Assembly: GCA_015063985.1 (NCBI GenBank)
Contig: SVTC01000017.1
Location: 1-49,120, forward strand
DNA from: Oscillospiraceae bacterium
GTDB lineage: Bacteria > Bacillota > Clostridia > Oscillospirales > SIG627
Direction: 5' to 3'
DNA: 49,120 nucleotides
Position numbers and translations under genes: made by a program. The stretch's first letter is position 1, and the number at the start of each line of letters is the position of its first letter. The notes below the pieces were generated by a model. That model had not been told where the DNA came from and searched no databases. It worked only from the letters and a program-made list of their open reading frames with translations. Positions 23,436 to 32,303 of this stretch are shown one piece after another.

Positions 23436-23933
23436 ATGAATAAACTTATTCCGGACAAGGTTTTTTGCTCCGTAAAAGAAATAACACCCGAGCTTTTACT
23501 GAAGGAAGGAAAAAAAGGCGTTATTTTTGATATTGACGATACTCTTATCAGCCATAAGATGACCTTGATCCCCGAAAATATCATCAAGTATATATCAGAT
23601 CTTAAAAGCAAGGGCATCAGGATCGCGCTTGTATCAAACGGAAGACCCGAAAGAGTAAGTGTAATTTCCCAAGGACTCGGGCTTTTTGCAACTCCAAAGG
23701 CAGGGAAACCGAAAAAAGATGCTTTAAAAAGCTGTCTTGAGCATTTGGATCTGCCCTTGGAGCAGGTGGTATTTGTGGGAGATCAGATCTTCACGGATAT
23801 TCTTTGCGCCAAGAGAAACCATCTCAGCGGCTACCTTGTCAAGCCTATAGACAAATACGAAAATCCTTTTTTCTATATAAAACGAGTTTTGGAAAAGCCT
23901 GTTTTAAAAAAGTATTACAAAAGGAAAAAATAA
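23436..23933 (+). CDS. YqeG-family HAD phosphatase
   Basis: A 165-residue HAD IIIA phosphatase. Motif I is FDIDDTL (near residue 31), motif II LVSNGRPE, Lys in KAGKPKKDAL and motif IV VGDQIFTDIL. This is the YqeG family, found near ribosome-assembly GTPase genes in Bacillus; the natural substrate is uncertain, with phosphatidylglycerophosphate proposed for plant and yeast relatives. Here it stands alone with its own promoter. The ATG has AAAGGAAAA upstream. Confidence 0.93.
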   Translation: MNKLIPDKVFCSVKEITPELLLKEGKKGVIFDIDDTLISHKMTLIPENIIKYISDLKSKGIRIALVSNGRPERVSVISQGLGLFATPKAGKPKKDALKSCLEHLDLPLEQVVFVGDQIFTDILCAKRNHLSGYLVKPIDKYENPFFYIKRVLEKPVLKKYYKRKK

Positions 23934-23945
23934 AGTGAAATATTA

Positions 23946-23974
23946 TTGCATTTTGTAGTATTTTATGAGATAAT
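23946..23974 (+). promoter_or_regulatory. Promoter of the DUF1700/DUF4097 pair
   Basis: TTGCAT, 17 bp, GATAAT. The flanks also form an AT-rich dyad (AGTATT/AATACT) around the -10. Confidence 0.55.
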
Positions 23975-24011
23975 AATACTGTGAAAACATAAAAAGAATC
24001 GTGGTGATCTA

Positions 24012-24902
24012 ATGACCGGAAATGAATTTATAGACAATCTTCGCTCGAAAGCTGATTTTGTGCGTCCCGAGGATCTTGAAAGCCTTGTTTCCTTTTACGA
24101 AAACAGACTTTTAAAGGCAAAAAGCGCAGATGAAGAAGAAAAGATAGTGGAAAGCTTCGGAGACATAGACGTGGTTTTAAAAAGGATCAAGGTGGAATAT
24201 GCAAAATTAAATTCCACAGAGCCTATCCGCGAGCCCGCTCCATCCCAATCCACCTCCCCAAAGGAAACGGTACAAGCCCCGGAGGCTGAAGATGCCGCCG
24301 CACCTGAGGCGGAGGCCCCCGCCCCCGAGCCCGAGGAGGACGTTAAGATCTTCTCCCCCACAGAGCAGTCAACCAGAGCCATCCCCGAAAAAGACCTTAA
24401 CAACGACACGGACCGCATAAAAGATGAGCAACCGGACAAGATCAAGGAAAAGAAAAGCTACTACGGTCTTACAAATACACTTCTTGATAAAATGAATTTA
24501 AAAAATGAGCAGAGAAAGGGCTGGCGCATAGCTCTGTACGTGGCATTCTCTCCCATATTCATTTTATTAAGCCTTGCATTGGCAATGGTATACGCCTTTG
24601 CCTTTGTTGCAATACTAGTCTGCGCCGCCGCACTGTGCATAATAGAAGCCGCTCTTATACTTATTTCCGTAGCCGAGCTGGTCTATGCTCTTATAAGCTT
24701 TGTCAAAAGCGTGCCGATAGCTCTTATCGAGCTTGGGCTCGGAACAGTTCTCATAGCGATCGTTACCGCCATAACGGCCTTGGTATATCAGCTGTTAACA
24801 GGTGCGATACCCTCCGCAATGAAGAAGGTCACCAAGCTTTGCAAATATTCCTTTGGATTCTGCAAGGAATTCTTTTTCGGCTCGAAAGGAGGCAATAAAT
24901 GA
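24012..24902 (+). CDS. DUF1700 (HAAS) membrane protein
   Basis: A 296-residue protein. The first 65 residues are the alpha-helical HAAS/DUF1700 module (MTGNEFIDNLRSK...YENRL...VESFGD). A Pro/Ala/Glu-rich linker (about 75-125) and a charged stretch follow, then three or four TM segments (about 175-285) of alanine- and leucine-rich sequence. Family members are usually paired with a DUF4097 protein and often with a PadR regulator; they may be envelope-stress or anti-sigma-like modules. Here the next gene is DUF4097 with an ATGA overlap, and no PadR gene is present. Confidence 0.87.
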   Translation: MTGNEFIDNLRSKADFVRPEDLESLVSFYENRLLKAKSADEEEKIVESFGDIDVVLKRIKVEYAKLNSTEPIREPAPSQSTSPKETVQAPEAEDAAAPEAEAPAPEPEEDVKIFSPTEQSTRAIPEKDLNNDTDRIKDEQPDKIKEKKSYYGLTNTLLDKMNLKNEQRKGWRIALYVAFSPIFILLSLALAMVYAFAFVAILVCAAALCIIEAALILISVAELVYALISFVKSVPIALIELGLGTVLIAIVTAITALVYQLLTGAIPSAMKKVTKLCKYSFGFCKEFFFGSKGGNK

Positions 24903-25879
24903 AAAGAACAACTATTTCGATGCTGATCACCTCGTTGATACTGTTTTGCACCGGTCTTCTTCTTACAGTGGGAACTCTTATATATACTACCGCGGCGGGA
25001 GTTGATATATATCCCGGACAGTCCAATGACAATGCAAATATAAGAGATTTCACAAAAACCTTCGAGGATCTTGGCTTTGACGGAACAGAGGCAATAAAAA
25101 AGATAAACGTGAACTCTCTTGTGGGAAGCGTTGAAATTGCAAGCACCGATCAAGACAGCAGAATAGTATTTAAAGGAACGGATCTCAATAATACAGAATG
25201 TAAATTCGAGCAAAATACCATTACCGTAAGAGATATTAATCCCGTTGGATTCGCAGGATTTGAGATCTCAGAAAAAGGCTTCTCCTTTAACGGCCTCAGG
25301 CAGCTCTTCAAGGGCTCCTCAGGTGCAAGCAACTCCAGAGTTATTACGGTTTATATTAACCCTAACGATTTTAAAGGAATAATAAACGTTTCTTCCGTAT
25401 ACGGTCATGTAAAAGCTGAGGGTATAAGCTGCAGTGAGTGCTATATTGAGTGCTCGGCAGGTAACGTCTCCGTTACAAAAAGCATTTTTAATTCAATTCT
25501 CAACATACAGGGAAGCACAGGAAACGTCTACCTAAGAGAAAACAGCTATCTGCAAAGCACAGTAAACGTAACCGTAGGAAACGTTTATGCTCTTGTCGAG
25601 GATCAAAAGACCAACCTGCAAACAACCGTAGGAAGCATTTTTATTCTGACCGAGCTTGATAAGACTCAGTATCAGGTGAGACTTTCCAACACAATGGGAA
25701 AGATCCGCCCCTTTGATATGGACAACTCCAAAAACGAAGTCAGCATTTACAGCGAAGGCTCAAACAGCATCTGGGCAAAAACTCTTATAGGCGACATCAC
25801 CGTAAACCAATTCGACAAAGAAAAGTATCCCCAGAACGATTACAGCTTTAACGGCGATCTTATCATATTCGCTGAATAA
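24899..25879 (+). CDS. DUF4097 beta-repeat envelope protein
   Basis: A 326-residue protein with an N-terminal TM anchor (about 8-35, LITSLILFCTGLLLTVGTLIY) and an extracytoplasmic region of beta-helical DUF4097 repeats: KINVNSLVGSVEI, VYGHVKAEGISCSEC, SAGNVSVTKS, GSTGNVYLREN, TVGNVYALV and TVGSIFIL. It is translationally coupled to the DUF1700 gene. The pair is common in Firmicutes, function unknown; a sensor or adhesin-like surface role is inferred. The length is normal and no catalytic motif is seen. Confidence 0.85.
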   Translation: MKRTTISMLITSLILFCTGLLLTVGTLIYTTAAGVDIYPGQSNDNANIRDFTKTFEDLGFDGTEAIKKINVNSLVGSVEIASTDQDSRIVFKGTDLNNTECKFEQNTITVRDINPVGFAGFEISEKGFSFNGLRQLFKGSSGASNSRVITVYINPNDFKGIINVSSVYGHVKAEGISCSECYIECSAGNVSVTKSIFNSILNIQGSTGNVYLRENSYLQSTVNVTVGNVYALVEDQKTNLQTTVGSIFILTELDKTQYQVRLSNTMGKIRPFDMDNSKNEVSIYSEGSNSIWAKTLIGDITVNQFDKEKYPQNDYSFNGDLIIFAE

Positions 25880-25950
25880 AAAAGCTCCATCCCGAGAATA
25901 TTATATACGCACAAAATAATTGTGTAAAAATATTAAGGATGGAAACCAAG

Positions 25951-26166
25951 ATGCTTGACAGAATAGCTCTTGTTCTGCTTATAATCGGCGGTATAAATTG
26001 GGGCAGCGTCGGACTGTTCCAGTTTGATATCGTTTCATGGATCTGCGGCGGTTCAGCCAATATAATCGCAAGAACAATATTCACCGTTGTAGGTCTGTGT
26101 GCTTTGTGGTGCACTTCCCTTCTCTTCAGAGAAAGAGAGCACTTCGTCCAGGCAGACGAGCACTAA
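25951..26166 (+). CDS. DUF378 small membrane protein
   Basis: A 71-residue membrane protein with two TM segments: IALVLLIIGGINWGSVGLFQF, the DUF378 signature with its GxxxWG, and IIARTIFTVVGLCALWCTSLLF. It ends in a charged tail. Function is unknown. The ATG at 25951 has AAGGATGG upstream; an in-frame ATG at 25939 has none. A perfect terminator follows. Confidence 0.85.
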   Translation: MLDRIALVLLIIGGINWGSVGLFQFDIVSWICGGSANIIARTIFTVVGLCALWCTSLLFREREHFVQADEH

Positions 26167-26180
26167 AGGATCCTATGTCC

Positions 26181-26211
26181 ACCGTTGCGGCAAATGCCGC
26201 AACGGTTTTTT
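26181..26211 (+). terminator. Terminator of the DUF378 gene
   Basis: A perfect 12-bp stem (26181-26192 with 26195-26206), two-base loop and T6. Confidence 0.92.
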
Positions 26212-26224
26212 ATATTTAATCATT

Positions 26225-26253
26225 TTTTCATAATTTTCTTAATAACATATAAA
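26225..26253 (+). promoter_or_regulatory. Candidate promoter of the YlmC-like gene
   Basis: TTTTCA, 17 bp, TATAAA, 17 bp upstream of the start. Confidence 0.45.
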
Positions 26254-26269
26254 AGAAGGGAGAATGATC

Positions 26270-26536
26270 ATGAGCAAAAACCAATACTGTACTACAAAGG
26301 AGCTTTTAAAAAAAGAGATAATAAATAAGTACGACGGGAAAAGGCTTGGGTGTCCAAAATATTTTGCGGTAGATCTAAGCTGCGGAAAGCTTTTATCCAT
26401 GAGCTTCAATCCACCGGGTGCGGGAATGTTTTCCAAATGCGAAGATCTTATTACCGTAGCCTGGTGCGATATAGAAAAGATCGGAGAGGATGTGATAATA
26501 GTATGCTTACCGTCGCTAAAGCCGGAAAAGTGTTGA
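26270..26536 (+). CDS. YlmC/YmxH-family PRC-barrel sporulation protein
   Basis: An 88-residue protein that matches the YlmC/YmxH PRC-barrel pattern: an N-terminal helix with KEIINKYDGKRLG, a beta strand pair with VDLSCGKLLSMSF, and the closing VAWCDIEKIGEDVIIVCLP. B. subtilis YlmC and YmxH have no well-defined role; genes of this family are linked to sporulation by their neighbours. The ATG at 26270 is chosen because AAGGGAG is 7 bp away, while an ATG at 26264 is too close. The 3' end overlaps the next gene by 34 bp. Confidence 0.82.
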   Translation: MSKNQYCTTKELLKKEIINKYDGKRLGCPKYFAVDLSCGKLLSMSFNPPGAGMFSKCEDLITVAWCDIEKIGEDVIIVCLPSLKPEKC

Positions 26537-26943
26537 TAGCTATGGCTATGAGCCTTGCATTGATACTGCCTTATACGGTGTATGCAAAAAGCTACGAGCT
26601 GCCAATATCCCCTGCGATAGAGATAATAAGAAACAGAACCAAGCTGAAAAAGGAAGGCATCAAAAACCAAGAGCTTCAGTTCACTAAGACCGATTTCACC
26701 AATCTTTTGGGAGAACACACCGACCACGTCACAATTCTAACTCTCCCTGAAAACGGAAGTCTGAGCTTTATGGGTGCGGCCATTGAAAAGGGGGCGACCA
26801 TTTCTGTGCACGACCTTGAAAGGCTTTCTTACGTTCCCGATAACACACCGTCCAAAAGCATCTGCTTCAGCTTCAAAAACAGCGTCCTCTCGGATAAAAG
26901 CTCGTTGGAATGTGTCATTGAAATAAAAAGCGAGGATAAATAA
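26503..26943 (+). CDS. Secreted protein with cadherin-like repeat domain
   Basis: A 146-residue protein with a signal peptide (MLTVAKAGKVLIAMAMSLALI, cleavage after about VYA-K). Residues about 60-140 resemble a cadherin-like beta-sandwich unit: FTKTDFTNLL, LTLPENGSLSFMGAAIEKG, LSYVPDNTPS and ICFSFKNS. Its start codon lies inside the YlmC-like gene in another frame, with GGAGAGGA 12 bp upstream, so translation is probably coupled. The frame is open further upstream (26350) but that part reads as YlmC shadow sequence. Export from a sporulating mother cell to the forespore space is possible but inferred. Confidence 0.72.
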   Translation: MLTVAKAGKVLIAMAMSLALILPYTVYAKSYELPISPAIEIIRNRTKLKKEGIKNQELQFTKTDFTNLLGEHTDHVTILTLPENGSLSFMGAAIEKGATISVHDLERLSYVPDNTPSKSICFSFKNSVLSDKSSLECVIEIKSEDK

Positions 26944-26971
26944 AAAGGAGTACGTTTTTCGTACTCCTTTT
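26943..26971. terminator. Bidirectional terminator
   Basis: A 12-bp stem AAAAGGAGTACG/CGTACTCCTTTT with a T5 loop between the plus-strand secreted-protein gene and the minus-strand M42 peptidase gene. Confidence 0.88.
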
Positions 26972-26980
26972 ATGCTTTTA

Positions 26981-28021
26981 TTACAGATCCATAAGATATG
27001 CCAGAATAAGAGCAGTGGTGTTCTCCAAGCCGTCAATGTGAGTCCTTTCCACGCCGTGGCTTCCGTATACCGCCATTCCGCAAAGAGCATATCTCAAATT
27101 ATTTCCCGCTTTTACTGCCGCACCTGCATCGGAGCCGTATCTTAGGTAGGTATTAACTGCATAGCTGCAGCCTGCCCTTTCAGCTTTACTGATAAGCTCG
27201 GATGTCATTTTATAATCATAAGTAACGGTAGCATCCATTGAGCAAATGGAAACGCTTCTCTCGTCGCCGTCGAGATTTGGAGCTATCAAGCCGATATCCA
27301 CCGCAAGAAACTCGCTTACACCTTGGGGAATATATGTTCCTCCCAAGCCAAGCTCCTCGTTATAAGGGAAGCTTATAAGTGTATTGTACTTAGGCTTAAG
27401 GGAATTTTCCTTCATATACTTAAGCGCCGCCAAAACGCAGGCTATCGCACCCTTGTCATCGATAAATCTACTCTTGATATAGCCGTTATCGGTGACGACA
27501 CACCCCGGATCAAGAGCAATAAGGTCACCGTTTCTTATCCCCAGTGCCTTAACGTCCTCCTTGGACTTTACGGGCTCATCCAGAAGGACCATCAGGGTCT
27601 TATCGCTTCTTTCCAGGGATATTGCATCACTGAAGGCGTGAGTGGAGTGAGATTGGCACATACAGATACCCGTATAGATCTTTCCGCTGCGGGTGATAAC
27701 GGAAACGTTAGACCCTTCAACGGTGTGGATATTCATTCCGCCAAGAGCTTTGATGCGGATAACGCCGTTACCGTCTATCCCCTTTACCACAAATCCTATT
27801 GTGTCGGCGTGTGCAGAGATCATAACGGTCTTGGAGTTATCCTCGCCGTCAATGCTGATATAGGCAGTATCTCTGTTATCGTAGCTCAGCTCATATCCAA
27901 GCTCCTTGCACATTCCCTCCAAAACGGGCTTAAGAAAAAGATCGAAGCCAACCGGACTTGGAACGTTTACAAGAGTCTTAAAGCAATTAATGATATAATC
28001 CTTATCAACGTTATACAACAT
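26981..28021 (-). CDS. M42-family metallo-aminopeptidase
   Basis: A 346-residue M42/TET-type aminopeptidase or endoglucanase-like glutamyl aminopeptidase. Metal and catalytic motifs: AHADTIGFVV, the FIDDKGAIACVLAAL Asp region, NEELGLGG with the catalytic Glu pair, VDIG, and the closing THIDGLENT with the last His. A PDZ-like insert replaces part of the middle. Family members form dodecamers that trim peptides in the cytoplasm. The start is the ATG at 28021 with AGAGGTG; the frame continues upstream into hydA terminator sequence and is not used. Confidence 0.92.
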   Translation of the reverse strand: MLYNVDKDYIINCFKTLVNVPSPVGFDLFLKPVLEGMCKELGYELSYDNRDTAYISIDGEDNSKTVMISAHADTIGFVVKGIDGNGVIRIKALGGMNIHTVEGSNVSVITRSGKIYTGICMCQSHSTHAFSDAISLERSDKTLMVLLDEPVKSKEDVKALGIRNGDLIALDPGCVVTDNGYIKSRFIDDKGAIACVLAALKYMKENSLKPKYNTLISFPYNEELGLGGTYIPQGVSEFLAVDIGLIAPNLDGDERSVSICSMDATVTYDYKMTSELISKAERAGCSYAVNTYLRYGSDAGAAVKAGNNLRYALCGMAVYGSHGVERTHIDGLENTTALILAYLMDL

Positions 28022-28033
28022 AAAAACACCTCT

Positions 28034-28064
28034 TAAAAAAACAAGAGGATCCCGAAGGATCCTC
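28034..28064 (-). terminator. Terminator of the hydrogenase operon
   Basis: An 8-bp stem GAGGATCC/GGATCCTC with a TTCG-type loop, followed on the minus strand by TTGTTTTTTT. Confidence 0.92.
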
Positions 28065-28073
28065 ATATGCTTA

Positions 28074-29834
28074 TCAGTCGTTGAAGCCTTCTCTTGCGTT
28101 ATAATGGGTATGGAGAAGCTCGTGTGCCTTATGGGAGTTGGGCTCACCAAGATAATCCTCATAAAGCTTCTTGATCTGGGGATTGTTGTGAGACTGACGG
28201 AGAGTAAGGCGCTCATCCTCGCTGTAAAGAGCCTTAGCTCTCTTTTCCTTGTAGGTATCGAGAATATCGTCATCCTCATTGGGCATAAAGCAGGAACGGA
28301 CGATAGGCTGACCGCCGCCTGCTATACAACCGCCGGGACAACCCATGATCTCGATGAAGTGATACTTGCTCTTGCCTGCGCGAATATCATCAAGCAGAAC
28401 CTTTGCATTCTTCATACCGTGTGCAATAGCAACGTTAACAGTCATACCGTTGATATCGATGGAAGCCTCACGGATTCCCTCAAAGCCTCTGACGGCCTCA
28501 AACTTAATAGCCTCGTGCTCTTTGCCGGTAAGAACAAAGTATACTGTACGAAGAGCTGCCTCCATAACACCGCCGGTAACGCCGAAGATAACGCCTGCGC
28601 CGGTGTAATCGCCCATAAGATCCTGATCGAAGTCCTCATCGGGGAGACGGTTAAAGATTATACCTGCACGCTTGATCATTCTTGCAAGCTCACGGGTGGT
28701 AAGAACCGCATCAACGTCCTTAAGACCGTTGACCTTAAGCTGATCGCGCTCCTTCTCATCCTTCTTTGCGGTACAAGGCATAATGGAAACAACAAAGATA
28801 TCCTTGGGATCAATGTCATTCTTCTCAGCATAATAGCTCTTGATCAGAGCGCCTTGCATCTGATGGGGGCTCTTGCAGCTGGAAAGGTGGGGCAAAAGAT
28901 CACCGTAGTTATACTCTGCGTAGTTGATCCATCCGGGAGAGCAGGAGGTGATCATAGGAAGAACACCGCCGTTTTTGATCCTGCCGAGAAGCTCTGTTCC
29001 CTCTTCCATAATGGTGAGGTCAGCGGCAAAGTTGGTGTCATAAACCTTATTGAAGCCGAGACGTCTGAGTGCTGCAACCATCTTACCTGTTACTGCGGTA
29101 CCAACGGGCATACCGAATTCCTCGCCCAAAGCGGCACGTACTGCGGGAGCAGTCTGAACAACAACGTGCATTCCGGACTTCATAGCAGCATCGACCTTAT
29201 CGATCTCGCTCTTCTCCATCAGAGCGCCGGTGGGGCACACGCTTACGCACTGTCCGCACTGGATACAGGGAGAATTAACGAAGCTGCGGTTCTCGGCGGG
29301 AGAAACGATGGTGTTAAAGCCGCGGTTTTCAAAGCCGAGGATTCCCATACCGTGTGCATTCTCGCAACGTGCAACGCAACGTCCGCAAAGGATACACTTG
29401 GAGGTATCACGAACAATAGAGGGAGAAAGCTCGTCCAGAGTTACAGCGGTCTTGGAGCCTACAAAGCGATTCTCGCGGGCACCGGTAACGTAAGCAACGT
29501 GAAGAAGCTCGCACTGGCCGTTCTTGTCGCACTGCTGGCAGTTCTGATTGTGATTGGAAAGAAGAAGCTCAACGGAAGCACGGCGAGCCTCGCTTGCCTT
29601 GGGGCTGGAAATGATGATCTCCATACCCTCGTTTACGGGATATACGCAGGAAGCTACGAGGCCTCTTGCGCCCTTAACCTCAACAAGGCATACACGGCAA
29701 GAGCCGTTGGAGCACTCACCATGGTTGAAAGCACAAAGAGAGGGTATCTCGTATCCGCATTTTTTAGCCGCTTCCAGAATTGTCAAGCCCTCTTCGACCT
29801 GATAGGAAACGCCTTCTATTTTAATATTTACCAT
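28074..29834 (-). CDS. hydA: [FeFe]-hydrogenase catalytic subunit HydA
   Basis: A 586-residue [FeFe]-hydrogenase. From the N-terminus: a plant-type [2Fe-2S] domain (CAFNHGECSNGSCRVC), a His-ligated [4Fe-4S] site (HNQNCQQCDKNGQC), two further [4Fe-4S] clusters (CILCGRCVARC and CIQCGQCVSVC), then the H-cluster motifs TSCSPGW (L1), MPCTAKKDE (L2) and EIMGCPGGCIAGGGQP (L3). It makes H2 from reduced ferredoxin and NADH in electron-bifurcating HydABC. L1 has SPG in place of the classic CPA, as in many HydABC/HndD enzymes. The ATG at 29834 has AGGAGG upstream. No maturase genes (hydE/F/G) are present. Confidence 0.97.
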   Translation of the reverse strand: MVNIKIEGVSYQVEEGLTILEAAKKCGYEIPSLCAFNHGECSNGSCRVCLVEVKGARGLVASCVYPVNEGMEIIISSPKASEARRASVELLLSNHNQNCQQCDKNGQCELLHVAYVTGARENRFVGSKTAVTLDELSPSIVRDTSKCILCGRCVARCENAHGMGILGFENRGFNTIVSPAENRSFVNSPCIQCGQCVSVCPTGALMEKSEIDKVDAAMKSGMHVVVQTAPAVRAALGEEFGMPVGTAVTGKMVAALRRLGFNKVYDTNFAADLTIMEEGTELLGRIKNGGVLPMITSCSPGWINYAEYNYGDLLPHLSSCKSPHQMQGALIKSYYAEKNDIDPKDIFVVSIMPCTAKKDEKERDQLKVNGLKDVDAVLTTRELARMIKRAGIIFNRLPDEDFDQDLMGDYTGAGVIFGVTGGVMEAALRTVYFVLTGKEHEAIKFEAVRGFEGIREASIDINGMTVNVAIAHGMKNAKVLLDDIRAGKSKYHFIEIMGCPGGCIAGGGQPIVRSCFMPNEDDDILDTYKEKRAKALYSEDERLTLRQSHNNPQIKKLYEDYLGEPNSHKAHELLHTHYNAREGFND

Positions 29835-29850
29835 TTCACTTTCCTCCTGA

Positions 29851-31731
29851 TTATTTCTTGATGATCGCCTTGGGCTTACAGGTTGCAATACAAGCACCGC
29901 ACTTCACGCACTTGATAGGATCGATCTGATAGGAGGGCAACTTCTTGCCGGGAGCGATGTAATCTGTCTTTTGGATAGCATCAGCAGGACAAGCCTTTGC
30001 ACAACGTCCGCAACCAACACAGTTGTCCTGAACGATGTGGTACTGCATAAGGTTCTTGCAAACCTTTGCGGGGCAGGTCTTGTCAACGATGTGAGCGATG
30101 TACTCGTCACGGAAATGAGTCAGAGTAGAAATAATGGGGTTGGCCGCTGTCTGTCCAAGAGCGCACAGAGAGTTTGCCTTTACGGTGTTTCCGAGCTCTT
30201 CAAGCTCCTCAAGATCCTTCATAGTGCCGTTACCCTCGGTAATACGGGTAAGGATCTCAAGCATACGCTTGGTACCGATACGGCAGGGAGAACACTTACC
30301 GCAGCTCTCGTCGCAGATAAACTCCATATAGAATTTAGCAACGTCGACCATACAGTTGTCTTCATCCATAACGATAGCGCCGCCGGAGCCCATCATAGAG
30401 CCCTTGGCAACAAGGTTATCGAAGTCGATAGGCTCATCGAGATTTGCCTCGGTGAGGCATCCGCCGGAGGGACCGCCGGTCTGGATAGCTTTAAACTTCT
30501 TGCCGTCGGGAATACCGCCGCCGATATCATAAATAAGCTCTCTGAGGGTGGTACCCATGGGGATCTCAACGAGTCCTACGTTGTTTACCTTACCGCCCAG
30601 TGCAAATACCTTTGTACCCTTGCTCTTTTCGGTTCCGCAGCTTGCAAATTCAGCCGCACCCTCACGAAGGATGTAAGGAACACAAGCGAGAGTCTCAACG
30701 TTATTAACTATGGTAGGCTTGCCCCAAAGACCCTTTACTGCGGGGAAAGGAGGTCTGGGACGGGGCATACCGCGCTTACCCTCGATAGAGTTAAGAAGAG
30801 CAGTCTCCTCGCCGCAAACGAATGCGCCTGCACCGAGACGGATATACGCCTGGAAGTTAAAGCCGGTACCCAGGATATTATCTCCCAAAAGTCCTGCTTC
30901 ATTCATCTGCTTGATAGCACATTTAAGACGGTTGACCGCAATGGGGTACTCCGCACGAACGTAGAAATAACCCTCGGATGCGCCGATGGCATAACCTGCG
31001 ATCATCATACCCTCGATAACCGCATAGGGATTTCCTTCAAGTATGGAACGGTCCATAAATGCACCGGGGTCACCCTCGTCACCGTTACATACTACGTACT
31101 TCTGATCTGCCTGGTTAGCAAAGGCAAAGCTCCACTTTCTGCCTGTGGGGAAGCCTGCGCCGCCTCTTCCTCTGAGTCCTGCCGCAAGAACCTCGTCGAT
31201 TACCTGCTGGGGCTCCATAGTGAGAGCCTTTCTGATACCCTGGAAAGCACCGTAGCCCATAGCCTCGTCGATGTTTTCGGGGTTGATGATTCCGCCGCCG
31301 TGAAGAGCGATCCTGCGCTGCTTCTTATAGAAGTTGATGTCATCCTGCTTGGTGACCTTCTCGCCCGTATTGGGCTCAACGTAAAGAAGTCTTTCAACTA
31401 TCTGACCGCCGATAATATCGGTGTTGAATATCTCGTCAACGTCATCAAGAGTAACCAGACGGTAAAGAGTATCCTCAGGGTAGATCTTTACAAAGGGACC
31501 CTGACTGCAGAAGCCGAAGCATCCTACGATATTAACGGTCACCTTGTCCTCAAGAGCGTTTGTCTTTACAAGCTCTTCAAATTTAGCTTTTATCTCAAGA
31601 GAGTTGGAGGAGATACATCCGGTACCGCCGCAAAGAAGAATTGCGCGCTTACCGTTTGAGCCGTCCAGCTTTGCACTGAGCGCTTCTGTACATTTACAGA
31701 TCTTAGCATCAAGTTCAGCAAAATTTTTCAT
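29851..31731 (-). CDS. hydB: NADH-binding subunit HydB of bifurcating hydrogenase
   Basis: A 626-residue NuoF-like subunit. It has an N-terminal thioredoxin-like [2Fe-2S] domain (CGGTGCISS, and CFGFCSQGP), the NADH/FMN domain (LRGRGGAGFPTGRKW, GDEGDPGAFMDRS), an SLBB domain, a [4Fe-4S] site (CDESCGKCSPCRIGTKRM) and C-terminal 2x[4Fe-4S] (CVGCGRCAKACPADAI, CVKCGACIATCKPKAI). It holds the FMN where bifurcation occurs. It starts overlapping the hydC stop and ends 16 bp before hydA. Confidence 0.96.
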   Translation of the reverse strand: MKNFAELDAKICKCTEALSAKLDGSNGKRAILLCGGTGCISSNSLEIKAKFEELVKTNALEDKVTVNIVGCFGFCSQGPFVKIYPEDTLYRLVTLDDVDEIFNTDIIGGQIVERLLYVEPNTGEKVTKQDDINFYKKQRRIALHGGGIINPENIDEAMGYGAFQGIRKALTMEPQQVIDEVLAAGLRGRGGAGFPTGRKWSFAFANQADQKYVVCNGDEGDPGAFMDRSILEGNPYAVIEGMMIAGYAIGASEGYFYVRAEYPIAVNRLKCAIKQMNEAGLLGDNILGTGFNFQAYIRLGAGAFVCGEETALLNSIEGKRGMPRPRPPFPAVKGLWGKPTIVNNVETLACVPYILREGAAEFASCGTEKSKGTKVFALGGKVNNVGLVEIPMGTTLRELIYDIGGGIPDGKKFKAIQTGGPSGGCLTEANLDEPIDFDNLVAKGSMMGSGGAIVMDEDNCMVDVAKFYMEFICDESCGKCSPCRIGTKRMLEILTRITEGNGTMKDLEELEELGNTVKANSLCALGQTAANPIISTLTHFRDEYIAHIVDKTCPAKVCKNLMQYHIVQDNCVGCGRCAKACPADAIQKTDYIAPGKKLPSYQIDPIKCVKCGACIATCKPKAIIKK

Positions 31732-32219
31732 TAGTTTGCACCTCCCATTGCACGATACTCCTCAACAACCTTTGCAACCTCGTCAACTGTCATTTTGGGG
31801 TAAACCTTGCCGTTAATGGTTACGGCAGGAGCGATTCCGCAAGCACCGATGCAACGAAGAGCATCCAGTGTGAAAAGACCGTCCGCAGAGGTCTGTCCGG
31901 GAGCGATCCCGATTATTTCTGAAAATTTGTCAATGATCTGCTGAGCACCCTTGACGTAGCAAGCGGTTCCCAAGCAACATCCGATAACGTATTTACCCTT
32001 GGGTTCAAGAGAGAAAAACGAATAGAATGTTACAACTCCGTAGATCTCTGCAACAGAGATCCCTGTCTTTTCGGAGACGATCTGCTGAACATCCAAGGGA
32101 ATATATCCATATTCATTCTGAATGTCACTGAGGATCGCCATCAGCGGTGTTTTTTCATTTGCGTGTCTGTCACAGATCTCGCGGATCTTCTTAACACCGG
32201 CTTCACTGATATGCGCCAT
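31731..32219 (-). CDS. hydC: [2Fe-2S] subunit HydC of bifurcating hydrogenase
   Basis: A 162-residue NuoE-like thioredoxin-fold subunit. The cluster ligands are CLGTACYVKG and CIGACGIAP, after an N-terminal helical bundle (IREICDRHANEK). It passes electrons between HydB and HydA. The ATG at 32219 has AGGAGG 7 bp upstream; the open frame upstream runs through the tmRNA region and is not coding. First gene of hydC-hydB-hydA. Confidence 0.95.
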   Translation of the reverse strand: MAHISEAGVKKIREICDRHANEKTPLMAILSDIQNEYGYIPLDVQQIVSEKTGISVAEIYGVVTFYSFFSLEPKGKYVIGCCLGTACYVKGAQQIIDKFSEIIGIAPGQTSADGLFTLDALRCIGACGIAPAVTINGKVYPKMTVDEVAKVVEEYRAMGGAN

Positions 32220-32303
32220 GATATACCTCCTGAAAATATAAAAAAACATAATATATATTCCGAAAGCAAATTCTTTTGACCTTCGGTAATATTCAAGCTT
32301 TGA

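Noticed and set aside
28022-28279. N-terminal extension of the M42 peptidase
   Set aside because: It crosses the hydA terminator and the hydA coding end; the ATG at 28021 has its own ribosome site.
28104-29861. Long open frame antisense to hydA (585 codons)
   Set aside because: It mirrors the hydA frame, has no ribosome site, is rich in Leu, Asn and Lys without domain motifs, and arises from hydA codon bias that avoids antisense stops.
29971-31659. Long open frame antisense to hydB (562 codons)
   Set aside because: Same cause as for hydA: biased codons in a highly expressed gene leave the opposite strand open. No family motif.
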